Below, piece after piece: positions 7,907-15,781 of a stretch of 64,000 nt of DNA. The translations under genes and the position numbers were made by a program. Location: the NCBI RefSeq assembly GCF_003289925.1, contig NZ_QLZQ01000001.1, forward strand, positions 930,001-994,000, in the 5' to 3' direction. Below the pieces are notes generated by a model. The model searched no databases and was not told where the DNA came from. It saw nothing but the letters and a program-made list of their open reading frames with translations. Origin of the DNA: Planococcus maitriensis. Its GTDB lineage: Bacteria; Bacillota; Bacilli; Bacillales_A; Planococcaceae. Position 1 is the stretch's first letter. Each line of letters opens with the position of its first letter.

Positions 7907-8095
7907 ATGGCTGATTATGCAAACGAACTGGAACGCCTGAAAAATGGCGAGATCGATAAGCTTGATATACCGAAAGAGGAGTTTCTTGAATTCCGCAAAA
8001 TATTGACAGGGCGTGAAGACTTTAAGCATTTTCGGGGAACAGCCTTCCATCACGGCAAAACACAATATGAATACACGGAAGAACCGTCGAAATAA
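7907..8095 (+). CDS. Small conserved-looking protein of unknown function (62 aa)
   Basis: An ATG follows AAAGGGGAA with good spacing. The predicted product is soluble, charged and helical at the N-terminus (NELERLKNGEIDKLDIPKEE), with a His/Tyr-containing end. A -10-like TATAGTATTATAAC lies 60 bases upstream, in the divergent gap with the CPBP gene. I do not recognise a family. It is likely real because of the strong ribosome binding site and codon use like its neighbours. Confidence 0.72.
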   Translation: MADYANELERLKNGEIDKLDIPKEEFLEFRKILTGREDFKHFRGTAFHHGKTQYEYTEEPSK

Positions 8096-8189
8096 CGATT
8101 AATTTTTAACCGTTGGGGCAAGAAAAATTAAAAAAGCATAAAATCAAATTTTTTTTTGCAAAAAAGGTTTATCCCATGTTTGAAGGGGG

Positions 8190-8265
8190 TATAGTATACT
8201 TGAACACAGCAACATTCTCATTTCCCCCTTTTGTGGCCGGCCCTTTATGGACCGGCCTTTTTTTT
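8190..8265 (+). ncRNA. Possible small transcript: promoter-like element followed by a strong terminator
   Basis: A -10-like TATAGTATACT (8190-8200) is followed 40 bases later by the hairpin GGCCGG...CCGGCC and eight T (8235-8265). There is no convincing reading frame between them. GGGGG (8185-8189) and CCCCC (8224-8228) could pair in a longer RNA. The -35 is weak. It could be a short sRNA, an attenuated leader of ykwC, or only the terminator of the upstream gene. Confidence 0.35.
8235..8265 (+). terminator. Strong intrinsic terminator
   Basis: GGCCGG pairs with CCGGCC, with further GG/CC pairs around a C-A mismatch, followed by eight T. Confidence 0.9.
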
Positions 8266-8332
8266 ATGCAAAAAAGAAGAGTGAATAGACTGATGATTTT
8301 TGCTATTATGGAAATATAAAGGAGGCAATAAA

Positions 8333-9202
8333 ATGAAAATTGGATTTATCGGGACCGGGGTCATGGGCAATAGCATCGGACGCCATTTGTTGGAGGGTGG
8401 CCATGAATTATCCGTCTTCACAAGGACAGCTGCAAAAGCAGATGAGCTGCTGGAAAAAGGCGCAGCCTGGAAAGACAATCCGCGTGAACTGGCTGAATCT
8501 GCGGAAGTGATCTTTACGATGGTCGGTTATCCGTCTGACGTCCAAGAAATCTATTTTGGCGAAAACGGCTTGCTGGCGAATGCCGCCAAAGGCACGGTAC
8601 TTATCGATTTGACCACTTCCCAGCCGAAGTTGGCACAGGAAATAGCAGAAGCTGCACGGGCAAATGGCTTGCACGCCCTCGATGCACCCGTTTCCGGGGG
8701 GGATGTAGGGGCGAAAAATGCTGTGCTATCCGTGATGGTGGGCGGTGAAGAATCCGTTTTCAATCAAATGCTTCCGCTGTTTCGTTTGTTCGGGGGCAAT
8801 ATCATTCTTCAGGGGCCCGCCGGTTCAGGACAGCATACAAAGATGTGCAACCAGATCAATATCGCGAATAATATGCTCGGCGTCTGCGAATCACTAATAT
8901 ACGCGAAAAAGGCAGGGTTGGACCCCGAAAATGTTTTGCGCTCCATTTCAGCCGGGGCAGCTGGATCCTGGTCATTGTCGAATTTGGCCCCGAAAATGAT
9001 CGAAGGCGATTTCCATCCAGGCTTTTACATCAAGCATTTCATCAAGGACATGAAAATAGCGATGGAAGAATCTGAAAGATGGGGCCTGGAGCTTCCAGGG
9101 CTGAAATTGTCACTTGGCATCTATGAGGAATTGGAACGCGCAGGGGATGGGGACCTTGGCACCCAGGCCTTGATCCGCCATTTTGATTTTGCGGAAAAAT
9201 AA
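8333..9202 (+). CDS. ykwC: Beta-hydroxyacid dehydrogenase family protein (YkwC)
   Basis: The 289-residue NAD(P)-dependent oxidoreductase has N-terminal Rossmann motif GFIGTGVMGNSIG (4-16), substrate motif DAPVSGGDVGAKN (about 122-134), and the catalytic-lysine region GPAGSGQHTKMCNQ (about 167-180, Lys in HTKMCNQ). This architecture is shared by 3-hydroxyisobutyrate, tartronate semialdehyde and related dehydrogenases. It is very close to B. subtilis YkwC by recall and position; the physiological substrate is not settled. The ATG at 8333 follows AAAGGAGG; an 11-residue extension upstream overlaps that site and is rejected. Confidence 0.92.
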   Translation: MKIGFIGTGVMGNSIGRHLLEGGHELSVFTRTAAKADELLEKGAAWKDNPRELAESAEVIFTMVGYPSDVQEIYFGENGLLANAAKGTVLIDLTTSQPKLAQEIAEAARANGLHALDAPVSGGDVGAKNAVLSVMVGGEESVFNQMLPLFRLFGGNIILQGPAGSGQHTKMCNQINIANNMLGVCESLIYAKKAGLDPENVLRSISAGAAGSWSLSNLAPKMIEGDFHPGFYIKHFIKDMKIAMEESERWGLELPGLKLSLGIYEELERAGDGDLGTQALIRHFDFAEK

Positions 9203-9206
9203 GCAG

Positions 9207-9232
9207 AAAAAAACGGCAGTCCACAACTGCCG
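9207..9232 (-). terminator. Terminator of ykyB
   Basis: On the minus strand CGGCAGT pairs with ACTGCCG and is followed by seven T. There is no T tract in the plus direction. Confidence 0.8.
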
Positions 9233-9238
9233 GCCGGG

Positions 9239-9700
9239 TCAATCAAAATAGGATTTCTTTGGTGAATAAAACCGATTCATTTCTTTCGGTTCGTAGCGTT
9301 TGGGAAAAGCGGAGATGGCGGGTTTCTTCTCAGGCGGTTCCAGCCCGGTGTAATTTTGCAGCAGTTCTTTCGCGTGCTTCAAGTTCATGCGGCTTGGCGG
9401 GTTGCGGTAGGATTCATCCAAGTCGCCAAAATGCTCAAGCGAATGGAAATCTTCCTTCTTGGGGAGCATGTGGAAATAATAATTGCCGCATTTCACGAGG
9501 ACAGATGATTGTTGTTGGCTTTTTCGGGGGTTTTTGCTGAAGTGCAGGCCGAGCTTTTGCGCACGGTTTTGCTGGATCATGAGATTCAATGCTTGCTTTT
9601 TTAAGGCATACAGAAATTGATTGTCAGGGGCGGTCTTAGCATGGCGGTTGACAGTGAAAATAGCTTGTGCGATTTCCGAATCTTTTGTCTTTGAGGGCAT
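9239..9700 (-). CDS. ykyB: YkyB-family protein, function unknown
   Basis: The 153-residue soluble, basic protein closely resembles B. subtilis YkyB. Shared signatures include TVNRHAKTAP (about 17-26), LGLHFSKNPR (about 50-59), QQQS and YYFHMLP with a Tyr/His cluster, and SYRNPPSRM. No catalytic motif is known. It lies convergent with ykwC, with its own terminator, and its position matches the ykwC-ykyB-fadH order in B. subtilis. The start ATG is preceded by a GAAAGGAA site. Confidence 0.9.
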   Translation of the reverse strand: MPSKTKDSEIAQAIFTVNRHAKTAPDNQFLYALKKQALNLMIQQNRAQKLGLHFSKNPRKSQQQSSVLVKCGNYYFHMLPKKEDFHSLEHFGDLDESYRNPPSRMNLKHAKELLQNYTGLEPPEKKPAISAFPKRYEPKEMNRFYSPKKSYFD

Positions 9701-9826
9701 GGGCTCATTCCTTTCGCGGTAATGGATGGGTCAGTCTTCGTTTATCATATCAAAATTTTCAGTCACTGTACATAAACCGGGCCTTGCCGAAGCTCCAGGA
9801 AACGATTCAGAAAAGGGGTTGTTGAG

Positions 9827-10594
9827 ATGTTGAATGGACAAACGATAATCGTGACCGGAGGCTCCAGCGGGATGGGCCTTCATATGGCGGAAAAATTTGC
9901 CGCTGAAGGGGCGAACGTCATCATTACGGGGCGTGATATGGAAAAGCTGAATGAGTCATTGACAAAACTATCCGGGCTGCGGGGGCAGGCGGAAGCATTT
10001 CAGATGGACGTGCGTGAACCTGAACATGCCAAAGCGATGGTCAATTTTGCGCACGAAAAATTCGGGCGCATCGATGGGCTCGTCAATAATGCAGCGGGGA
10101 ATTTCATTGTCCACGCAGAAAAATTGTCGCCGAATGGCTGGCGCTCGGTTATCGATATCGTCTTGAACGGGACGTTTTTCTGTTCTCATGCCGTGGGCAA
10201 TTATTGGATTGAAAACGGCACAAAAGGGAATATACTTAATATGCTGGCTACGTATGCCTGGAATGCCGGTGCAGGCGTCGCTCATTCAGCTGCCGCCAAA
10301 GCTGGGGTCATGTCGTTGACCCGCACACTGGCAGTTGAATGGGGCACGCAATACGGCATCCGCGTTAACGGGATCGCTCCCGGGCCGATCGAACGCACGG
10401 GCGGTGCCGATAAACTTTTCGAGTCTCAAGAAGCGATGCAGCGGACCTTGAAATCTGTCCCTTTAGGACGGCTTGGAAAACCGGAGGAAGTGGCAGATCT
10501 TGCAGCCTTTATCATGTCAGAGAAAGCGGCTTATATGAACGGGGAAATCGTGACCTTGGACGGTGGCCAGTGGTTGAATAAATTCCCTTTTTAA
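9827..10594 (+). CDS. fadH: 2,4-dienoyl-CoA reductase-type SDR (FadH)
   Basis: Classical SDR of 255 residues. It has TGGSSGMG cofactor motif (10-17), NNAAGNF (about 87-93, the DECR-type variant of NNAG), an active-site segment around ATYAWNAGAGVAHSAAAKAG with the conserved Lys, and NGIAPGPIERTGG near the C-terminus. These match B. subtilis FadH (YkuF), which reduces 2,4-dienoyl-CoA during oxidation of unsaturated fatty acids. The ATG follows AAAAGGGGTTG. I looked for a FadR operator upstream and did not find a clear one. Confidence 0.9.
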   Translation: MLNGQTIIVTGGSSGMGLHMAEKFAAEGANVIITGRDMEKLNESLTKLSGLRGQAEAFQMDVREPEHAKAMVNFAHEKFGRIDGLVNNAAGNFIVHAEKLSPNGWRSVIDIVLNGTFFCSHAVGNYWIENGTKGNILNMLATYAWNAGAGVAHSAAAKAGVMSLTRTLAVEWGTQYGIRVNGIAPGPIERTGGADKLFESQEAMQRTLKSVPLGRLGKPEEVADLAAFIMSEKAAYMNGEIVTLDGGQWLNKFPF

Positions 10595-10694
10595 TCCAAA
10601 ATCCCCAATTAAATAGTTTCGGGAAACGTGTTATGTTATGATGTAATCGAAGTGTTTCAGCATCAGTCCATACGATGCAAAAGGAGTAGAGCAC

Positions 10695-11138
10695 ATGATT
10701 TCATTACCGAGCAAAGATTTTCTTGAAACCCCGATCGAAGAATTTGTCATCTCGTCCGAAAAAGTAGCACATGTCCAGATCGGCAATAGTGCCGAGCATG
10801 CTTTATTGGTTTTGACGAAGACCGGCTATTCAGCCATCCCGGTTTTGGATGCGAAGTACCGGTTTCACGGCTTGATTAATGCCCAGCGCATCACTGATGC
10901 CATTCTTGGAATGGACCATATAGAGTACGAGAAACTTGGCGATATTCGAGTCGAGGAGATTATGCAGACCGACCTGCCGCTGATCCATCTGAATGACCGC
11001 TTCCAAAGAGCTTTGGATCTGGTGATCGACCAGAACTTCCTTTGTGTAGTGGATGACGATGGAATGTTCATGGGGATTTTGACAAGACGCATCGTCTTGA
11101 AGCAATTGAAAAAACAACTTTACCAGTTCAAACGATAA
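10695..11138 (+). CDS. cbpB: c-di-AMP-binding CBS-domain protein (CbpB/DarB, YkuL)
   Basis: The 147-residue protein is two CBS motifs in tandem (about 14-70 and 83-140) with no extra domain. Recognisable segments are TKTGYSAIPVLDAKYRFHGL and EIMQTDLPLIHLND. It resembles B. subtilis YkuL (CbpB/DarB). In relatives the free protein binds Rel (the (p)ppGpp synthetase) and pyruvate carboxylase, and c-di-AMP releases it. pycA and ktrC of the c-di-AMP network are in this same window. The ATG follows AAAAGGAGTAG. Position between fadH and ccpC matches B. subtilis. Confidence 0.9.
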   Translation: MISLPSKDFLETPIEEFVISSEKVAHVQIGNSAEHALLVLTKTGYSAIPVLDAKYRFHGLINAQRITDAILGMDHIEYEKLGDIRVEEIMQTDLPLIHLNDRFQRALDLVIDQNFLCVVDDDGMFMGILTRRIVLKQLKKQLYQFKR

Positions 11139-11146
11139 TCACCCTG

Positions 11147-11177
11147 AAAAAGGTCTCATCCATTGAGGCCTTTTTTT
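11147..11177 (+). terminator. Terminator of cbpB
   Basis: AAAAAGG-T-CTC pairs with GAG-G-CCTTTTTTT around a short loop. Confidence 0.85.
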
Positions 11178-11202
11178 CTGCTGGTTGAAAGAAGGGATCA
11201 AT

Positions 11203-12681
11203 ATGGAACAAACGAAACGCCCGCTCATCCTGATCGCAGTCATGCTGGCGATGTTCGTTTCAGCGGTCGAGGCGACCATCGTCTCGACCGCTATGCCGAG
11301 CATTGCCGCAGACCTCGGCGGGTTTTCGAAATACAGTTGGGTATTCTCCGCTTATTTGTTAATGAGCACGGTTACTGTGCTGCTATATGGAAAGCTGGCG
11401 GACCTTATCGGCAGGAAAGCGATTTTTGCTTTCGGCATGCTATTATTTTTAGTTGGTTCGCTGCTCTGCGGTTTAGCGGATTCGATGGAGCAATTGATCG
11501 CTTTTCGTTTCATTCAAGGAGCGGGAGCTGGAGCTATCATGCCGATTGCGTCGACAATCGTGGGGGATATTTATTCTCCTGAAGAACGGGCGAAGATCCA
11601 AGGATATTTATCCAGCGTTTGGGGCATCTCTGCTATCGCGGGCCCTGCCATCGGCGGTGTTCTAGTCGCGACCATCGGCTGGCAATATGTGTTCTGGGTC
11701 AACTTGCCCCTCGGGGCCTTAGCGCTGCTTGGCATTTTGGTTTATTTGAAAGAACCGGTGCGCAGCGAGCGTGCAAAGGTCGACTACAGGGGCGCCTTGT
11801 TCTTGACGCTTGCACTTAGCAGCGTGTTATATTTGCTGATCGAAGGCGGTGTATCGTTTAGCTGGCTGTCTGCGCCTTCCTATCTGCTGGCCGCGACCGG
11901 CGCTTTGTTCATCTTTTGGTTTGTCAAAGCGGAGCGTGCATCGAATGATCCGATGATGCCGTTTGAAATTTGGCAAAACCGGGCGATTCTGTATGCGAAT
12001 TTGGTTTCGCTCGCAACGGGCATTATCCTCATCGGCATCTCCAGCTATTTACCGGCTTATGTGACCGGCGTCATGGAACAGCCAGCGGCAATCGCGGGCT
12101 TCACCTTGACGACCATGTCGATCGGATGGCCGATCGCTTCCGTCTTGTCAGGAAGGCTCTTGATCAGCGTCGGGTATTTCCGTACCTCGCTTCTTGGGGG
12201 ATCGTTCCTTCTGCTCGGAACAGCCTTGTTTGTGGTGATGCAGCCGGGATTTGGTCCGCTATGGGCAGGGATGTCAAGCTTCTTCGTCGGTGTCGGCATG
12301 GGGTTGACCAGCACCGCCTTCATCGTCTCGATCCAATCCGCCGTGCCATACGATAAGCGGGGAGCGGCAACCGCTTCTAATATGTTCATGCGCAACCTTG
12401 GCAGCACGATCGGCGTGGCGCTTCTCGGCAGTATATTGAACAGCTCTTTATTGAAGCAATTGGGCGGTTCGGGAAATAGCCTGTCACTTGAATCCGTCAA
12501 CTCGATTTTAAGTATCGATAGCCGTGGGGAGCTTCCGGCAACAGATAAGCTGGTGCTGCAGGAAGCCTTGGCCTTCGGGCTGAGGAATGTATACAGCATT
12601 GCGTTTCTCTGTGCCTTGATCAGTTTCCTGCTGATTTTCGGCTTGCGTGGATTGAAAGGAGTGAAACGGGATGTCAAATGA
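11203..12681 (+). CDS. MFS efflux transporter, DHA2-like (14 TM)
   Basis: The 492-residue protein has about 14 membrane helices and the drug:H+ antiporter motifs: VEATIVSTAMPSIAADLGG (motif D-like, near 22-40), GKLADLIGRK (motif A, near 66-75), and QGAGAGAIMPIAST (near 112-125). The ATG at 11203 follows AAGAAGGGA; the upstream TTG in frame has no site. The gene overlaps ccpC by 11 bases, so the two are probably co-transcribed. Substrate is unknown; many DHA2 members export drugs, dyes or osmolytes. Confidence 0.88.
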   Translation: MEQTKRPLILIAVMLAMFVSAVEATIVSTAMPSIAADLGGFSKYSWVFSAYLLMSTVTVLLYGKLADLIGRKAIFAFGMLLFLVGSLLCGLADSMEQLIAFRFIQGAGAGAIMPIASTIVGDIYSPEERAKIQGYLSSVWGISAIAGPAIGGVLVATIGWQYVFWVNLPLGALALLGILVYLKEPVRSERAKVDYRGALFLTLALSSVLYLLIEGGVSFSWLSAPSYLLAATGALFIFWFVKAERASNDPMMPFEIWQNRAILYANLVSLATGIILIGISSYLPAYVTGVMEQPAAIAGFTLTTMSIGWPIASVLSGRLLISVGYFRTSLLGGSFLLLGTALFVVMQPGFGPLWAGMSSFFVGVGMGLTSTAFIVSIQSAVPYDKRGAATASNMFMRNLGSTIGVALLGSILNSSLLKQLGGSGNSLSLESVNSILSIDSRGELPATDKLVLQEALAFGLRNVYSIAFLCALISFLLIFGLRGLKGVKRDVK

Positions 12682-13546
12682 AGAAATGATCATTAAAGTG
12701 CTGGCTGAAGAAGGCAATATGCGCAAAGCGGCGGAACGGCTTTTCTTATCGCAGCCTGCCTTGTCTCAGCGGCTGCAATCGATCGAAAAGGAATGGGGCC
12801 AGCAATTATTTGTGCGTTCCCAGAAAGGGCTGACGCCGACTTCAGCCGGCGAATTGGTGATCCAATACGCGAAAGAAGCGGTTGTGCGGCGTGAAGAGAT
12901 TTTCGAACAGCTGCATACTTTAAGCGAAAAAGTGCATGGCACCTTAAAAATTGCCTGCGCATCGATCATCGGACAGAACTGGCTTCCGAAAGTGCTGAAA
13001 GACTTCATCACCCTGTATCCGGAAGCGAAAGTGCAATTGATCACCGGCTGGAGTTCGGAAATTGTCCGGGCGCTGTACGAGGGGGAAGCCCATATTGGCA
13101 TCGTCCGGGGGCAGACCGATTGGAAAGGGCCAAAAATCCATTTGTTCAAAGACACCTTGTATTTGGTTGATAAGGAAATCAGTTCGCTGGAGGAAGTGCT
13201 GCAGACGGAACGGCCGTTCATCCAATTCAAAAGTGATTCGACCTATTATGAGGAAATCCAGCATTGGTGGCAAAAGCATTTCGCTTCCAACCCGAAACGG
13301 CAAATCACGGTGGACCAGATCGAAACGTGCAAGCAGATGGCGGTCAATGGCATAGGCTATGCGATTTTGCCTTCCATTACCTTGACGGGGGCAGAAGATG
13401 TCCACACGATGCCGCTGACGAATAGCGAAGAAGAACTTGAGCTGACCCGCGACACATGGCTGATCGGCTATGAATCGTCTTTCCAGCTGCTGCAGGTCGA
13501 GGCATTTGTCGATATTGTCAAAAAACATGCCACTCTGTTAGACTAA
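12671..13546 (+). CDS. ccpC: LysR-type regulator CcpC
   Basis: The 291-residue LysR protein has an N-terminal winged HTH (NMRKAAERLFLSQPALSQRLQ, about 16-36) and a periplasmic-binding-like effector domain (about 90-285). Long matches to B. subtilis CcpC are visible, e.g. LITGWSSEIVRALYE and ERPFIQFKSDSTYYEEIQHWW. CcpC represses TCA-branch genes such as citZ and citB and is relieved by citrate. It starts inside the MFS gene (11-base overlap) after AAAGGAGTG. It links to the pdh and pycA genes of this window through central carbon control. Confidence 0.92.
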   Translation: MSNEEMIIKVLAEEGNMRKAAERLFLSQPALSQRLQSIEKEWGQQLFVRSQKGLTPTSAGELVIQYAKEAVVRREEIFEQLHTLSEKVHGTLKIACASIIGQNWLPKVLKDFITLYPEAKVQLITGWSSEIVRALYEGEAHIGIVRGQTDWKGPKIHLFKDTLYLVDKEISSLEEVLQTERPFIQFKSDSTYYEEIQHWWQKHFASNPKRQITVDQIETCKQMAVNGIGYAILPSITLTGAEDVHTMPLTNSEEELELTRDTWLIGYESSFQLLQVEAFVDIVKKHATLLD

Positions 13547-13612
13547 AGGATGTATTATTATACTGAGTCAGATATAATAACACCATTACACGAGAGAAAG
13601 AGGTTTTGACCA

Positions 13613-14326
13613 ATGGAACAAATGGATGCAAATCAAATTATTTCGTACATACAGAATGCGAAGAAATCGACGCCTGTAAAAGTATATGTCAAAGGTGAAG
13701 GCGTTGCGGCGCTTGATTTTGGCGAAGGCTCGAAAGTGTTCGGGGAAGGCAATCATGCAACGGTATTCGGCGAATGGGCTGAAGTGGAGAAAGCGCTTGA
13801 GCAGCACGCTTCTGTCATCGAAGATTCCGTAGTGGAAAACGACCGCAGAAATTCAGCCATCCCGATGCTAGACTTGAAAAACATCAATTCCCGCATTGAA
13901 CCCGGCGCATTTATCCGCGAAAATGTGGAAATCGGCAGCAATTGCATCATCATGATGGGCGCCGTCATCAACATCGGCTCTGTCATCGGCGATGGCACGA
14001 TGATCGACATGGGCGTCATCATGGGCGGCCGTGCGACAGTCGGGAAAAACTGCCATATCGGTGCCGGAGCTGTATTGGCAGGCGTAATCGAGCCAGCATC
14101 TGCCACACCGGTAATCGTTGAGGATGACGTCATGATCGGCGCGAACGCAGTTGTTTTGGAAGGCGTCCGCATCGGCAAGGGCTCTGTCGTCGCTGCAGGG
14201 GCTGTCGTGATCGAAGACGTGCCTGAAAACGCAGTCGTCGGCGGGACACCAGCGCGTGTATTGAAATTGATGGATGAAAAAACCCGTTCGAAAACGGAAA
14301 TCAAACAAGAACTCCGCCAGCTGTAA
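13613..14326 (+). CDS. dapH: 2,3,4,5-tetrahydropyridine-2,6-dicarboxylate N-acetyltransferase
   Basis: The 237-residue enzyme has an N-terminal helical domain (1-85) and a left-handed beta-helix built of hexapeptide repeats (about 90-215: [36 protein letters not shown]). This is the acetylase branch of lysine/meso-diaminopimelate synthesis. It acetylates tetrahydrodipicolinate with acetyl-CoA. It is followed 11 bases later by dapL, the deacetylase of the same branch, so they form an operon. A TATAAT (13573-13578) lies upstream; its -35 is poor. Confidence 0.95.
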   Translation: MEQMDANQIISYIQNAKKSTPVKVYVKGEGVAALDFGEGSKVFGEGNHATVFGEWAEVEKALEQHASVIEDSVVENDRRNSAIPMLDLKNINSRIEPGAFIRENVEIGSNCIIMMGAVINIGSVIGDGTMIDMGVIMGGRATVGKNCHIGAGAVLAGVIEPASATPVIVEDDVMIGANAVVLEGVRIGKGSVVAAGAVVIEDVPENAVVGGTPARVLKLMDEKTRSKTEIKQELRQL

Positions 14327-14337
14327 GAGGCCTTCCT

Positions 14338-15453
14338 ATGGATCTTATTCAAATCAGGAGAGAGCTACATGAAATTCCTGAAATCGGATTTCAGGAATTC
14401 AAAACGCAAAGCTATTTGAAAGATATTATCGGCAGAATGGCATCCGAGCGCATCGAACTGGTTGAATGGCGCACGGGCCTGGTTGTTAAGGTGAGTGGCA
14501 GCTCGCCCGAAAAAACGATCGGCTGGCGCACGGATATCGATGGCTTGCCGATACGTGAGGAAACAGGCCTGCCATTTGCTTCCCGCCATGAAGGGTTCAT
14601 GCATGCCTGTGGGCACGATGTCCATATGGCAATAGCGCTCGGCTTGCTGGAGCTGCTGGTTGAACGTCCGCTCAATGACGATGCGGTAATCTTTTTCCAG
14701 CCTGCAGAAGAAGGCCCAGGCGGTGCTCAGCCACTGCTGGAATGGCTCGAAACAGAACGACCGGACCTATTGCCGGATGAACTTTTCGCCCTGCACATTG
14801 CACCTGAACTGCCGGTCGGCACTGTCGCGACGAAGCCTGGGCTTTTGTTTGCCAATACATCGGAATTGTTCATCGATCTGCACGGCAAAGGCGGCCATGC
14901 CGCATACCCGCACCAGACGCGTGATATGGCCGTGGCTGCTGCGGCTTTATTGATGCAGTTGCAGACGGTCGTCAGCCGCAATGTCGACCCGATGGATTCG
15001 GCCGTTTTGACGGTCGGGAAGATGTCAGCCGGAACCGTGCAAAACATCATCGCCGAACGGGCGCGCCTGGAAGGGACGATCCGCACCTTGACGCCTGAAG
15101 CGATGGAAAGCGTGAAAAAACGTGTCGAATCGCTGTGCCGGTCGATCGAGGAAGGCTACGAATGCCAGGTGTCGATTGATTACGGGGCGAATTATCGCCA
15201 AGTGGACAATGAAGAACGGCTTGCCGAATCGTTTTTGAGCTATGCACAGGACGTCCCGGACATACAAGCCGTCCGCAGCAAAGCCGCCATGACAGGTGAG
15301 GATTTCGGCTATTTCACGGAACGTTTGCCGGCTTTGATGTTTTGGGCAGGGGCCGGGTCGGGTTACGGCTTGCACCATGCCAAGCTGGCACCGGATGAGC
15401 GGCTCCTGTCGTTCATGCCCGAATTCCTTTATGATTATTTCAAGCAACGATGA
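14338..15453 (+). CDS. dapL: N-acetyldiaminopimelate deacetylase
   Basis: M20-family amidohydrolase of 371 residues. It shows [11 protein letters not shown] (about 61-71), MHACGHDVH (about 87-95, metal ligands), [11 protein letters not shown] (about 121-131, catalytic Glu) and a C-terminal His in [13 protein letters not shown]. It removes the acetyl group after transamination, giving LL-diaminopimelate for lysine and cell wall. Position directly after dapH matches B. subtilis dapH-dapL. The ATG follows AAGAGGCC. It is followed by terminator copy A1 of the terminator-flanked repeat. Confidence 0.94.
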   Translation: MDLIQIRRELHEIPEIGFQEFKTQSYLKDIIGRMASERIELVEWRTGLVVKVSGSSPEKTIGWRTDIDGLPIREETGLPFASRHEGFMHACGHDVHMAIALGLLELLVERPLNDDAVIFFQPAEEGPGGAQPLLEWLETERPDLLPDELFALHIAPELPVGTVATKPGLLFANTSELFIDLHGKGGHAAYPHQTRDMAVAAAALLMQLQTVVSRNVDPMDSAVLTVGKMSAGTVQNIIAERARLEGTIRTLTPEAMESVKKRVESLCRSIEEGYECQVSIDYGANYRQVDNEERLAESFLSYAQDVPDIQAVRSKAAMTGEDFGYFTERLPALMFWAGAGSGYGLHHAKLAPDERLLSFMPEFLYDYFKQR

Positions 15454-15454
15454 A

Positions 15455-15489
15455 AAAAAGCGAGACGCTGCTATGGCGTCTCGCTTTTT
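15455..15489. terminator. Terminator copy A1 (left flank of repeat A)
   Basis: AAAAAGCGAGACGC, short loop, GCGTCTCGCTTTTT, one base after the dapL stop. A near-identical copy (A2) lies 273 bases downstream. Confidence 0.93.
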
Positions 15490-15727
15490 CAGGCTGTCGA
15501 GAAAGCTAAGAAATCGTATTTTCCGAAGCTTATCGCTCGCTTTCCGTGGGCTCGCGCCCAAGCCTCCTCAGTCGCTTTGCGCCTTGCGGGGTCTCGGTCG
15601 TCTCGCTAATCCACAGGAGTCGAGCGAACGCTTCTCCAAATACTTAGAAAGATCATTGATTATTGAGTATAGAAAAAATGACTCCATTCTAGTTCGTTAT
15701 GGATTAATAGACTTCTTCAACACTCTG
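15490..15727. mobile_element. Terminator-flanked repeat, copy A (238 bp, MITE-like)
   Basis: This 238-bp gene-free segment lies between two near-identical terminators. Its core 15515-15643 matches copy C (55512-55640) in 125 of 129 bases and copy B in two blocks. Its ends are inverted: the left end TTTTTCAGGCTGTCGAGAAA and the reverse complement of the right end TTTTTCAGAGTGTTGAAGAA agree at 15 of 20 positions, counting the flanking T run. The core is itself an imperfect inverted repeat (arms near 15516-15540 and 15617-15643). A 130-codon frame across it overlaps dapL and is not conserved. I read it as a non-autonomous transposable element. Confidence 0.75.
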
Positions 15728-15762
15728 AAAAAGCGAGGCGCCGACATGGCGTCTCGCTTTTT
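15728..15762. terminator. Terminator copy A2 (right flank of repeat A)
   Basis: AAAAAGCGAGGCGC, loop, GCGTCTCGCTTTTT. It differs from A1 at 4 of 35 positions. On the minus strand it terminates the MFS gene that ends at 15782. Confidence 0.92.
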
Positions 15763-15781
15763 ATGTTGATTAACTGTTGAT

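Noticed and set aside
8113-8319. 68-codon frame between the 62-aa gene and ykwC
   Set aside because: No ribosome binding site, runs through the strong terminator at 8235-8265, and product composition is not protein-like.
9703-9826. FadR operator upstream of fadH
   Set aside because: No TGAATGA-type dyad could be found by eye.
15377-15769. 130-codon frame spanning dapL end and repeat A; similar short frames in repeats B and C
   Set aside because: Overlaps a real gene, passes through both terminators, and frame and stops differ among copies; only the DNA is conserved.
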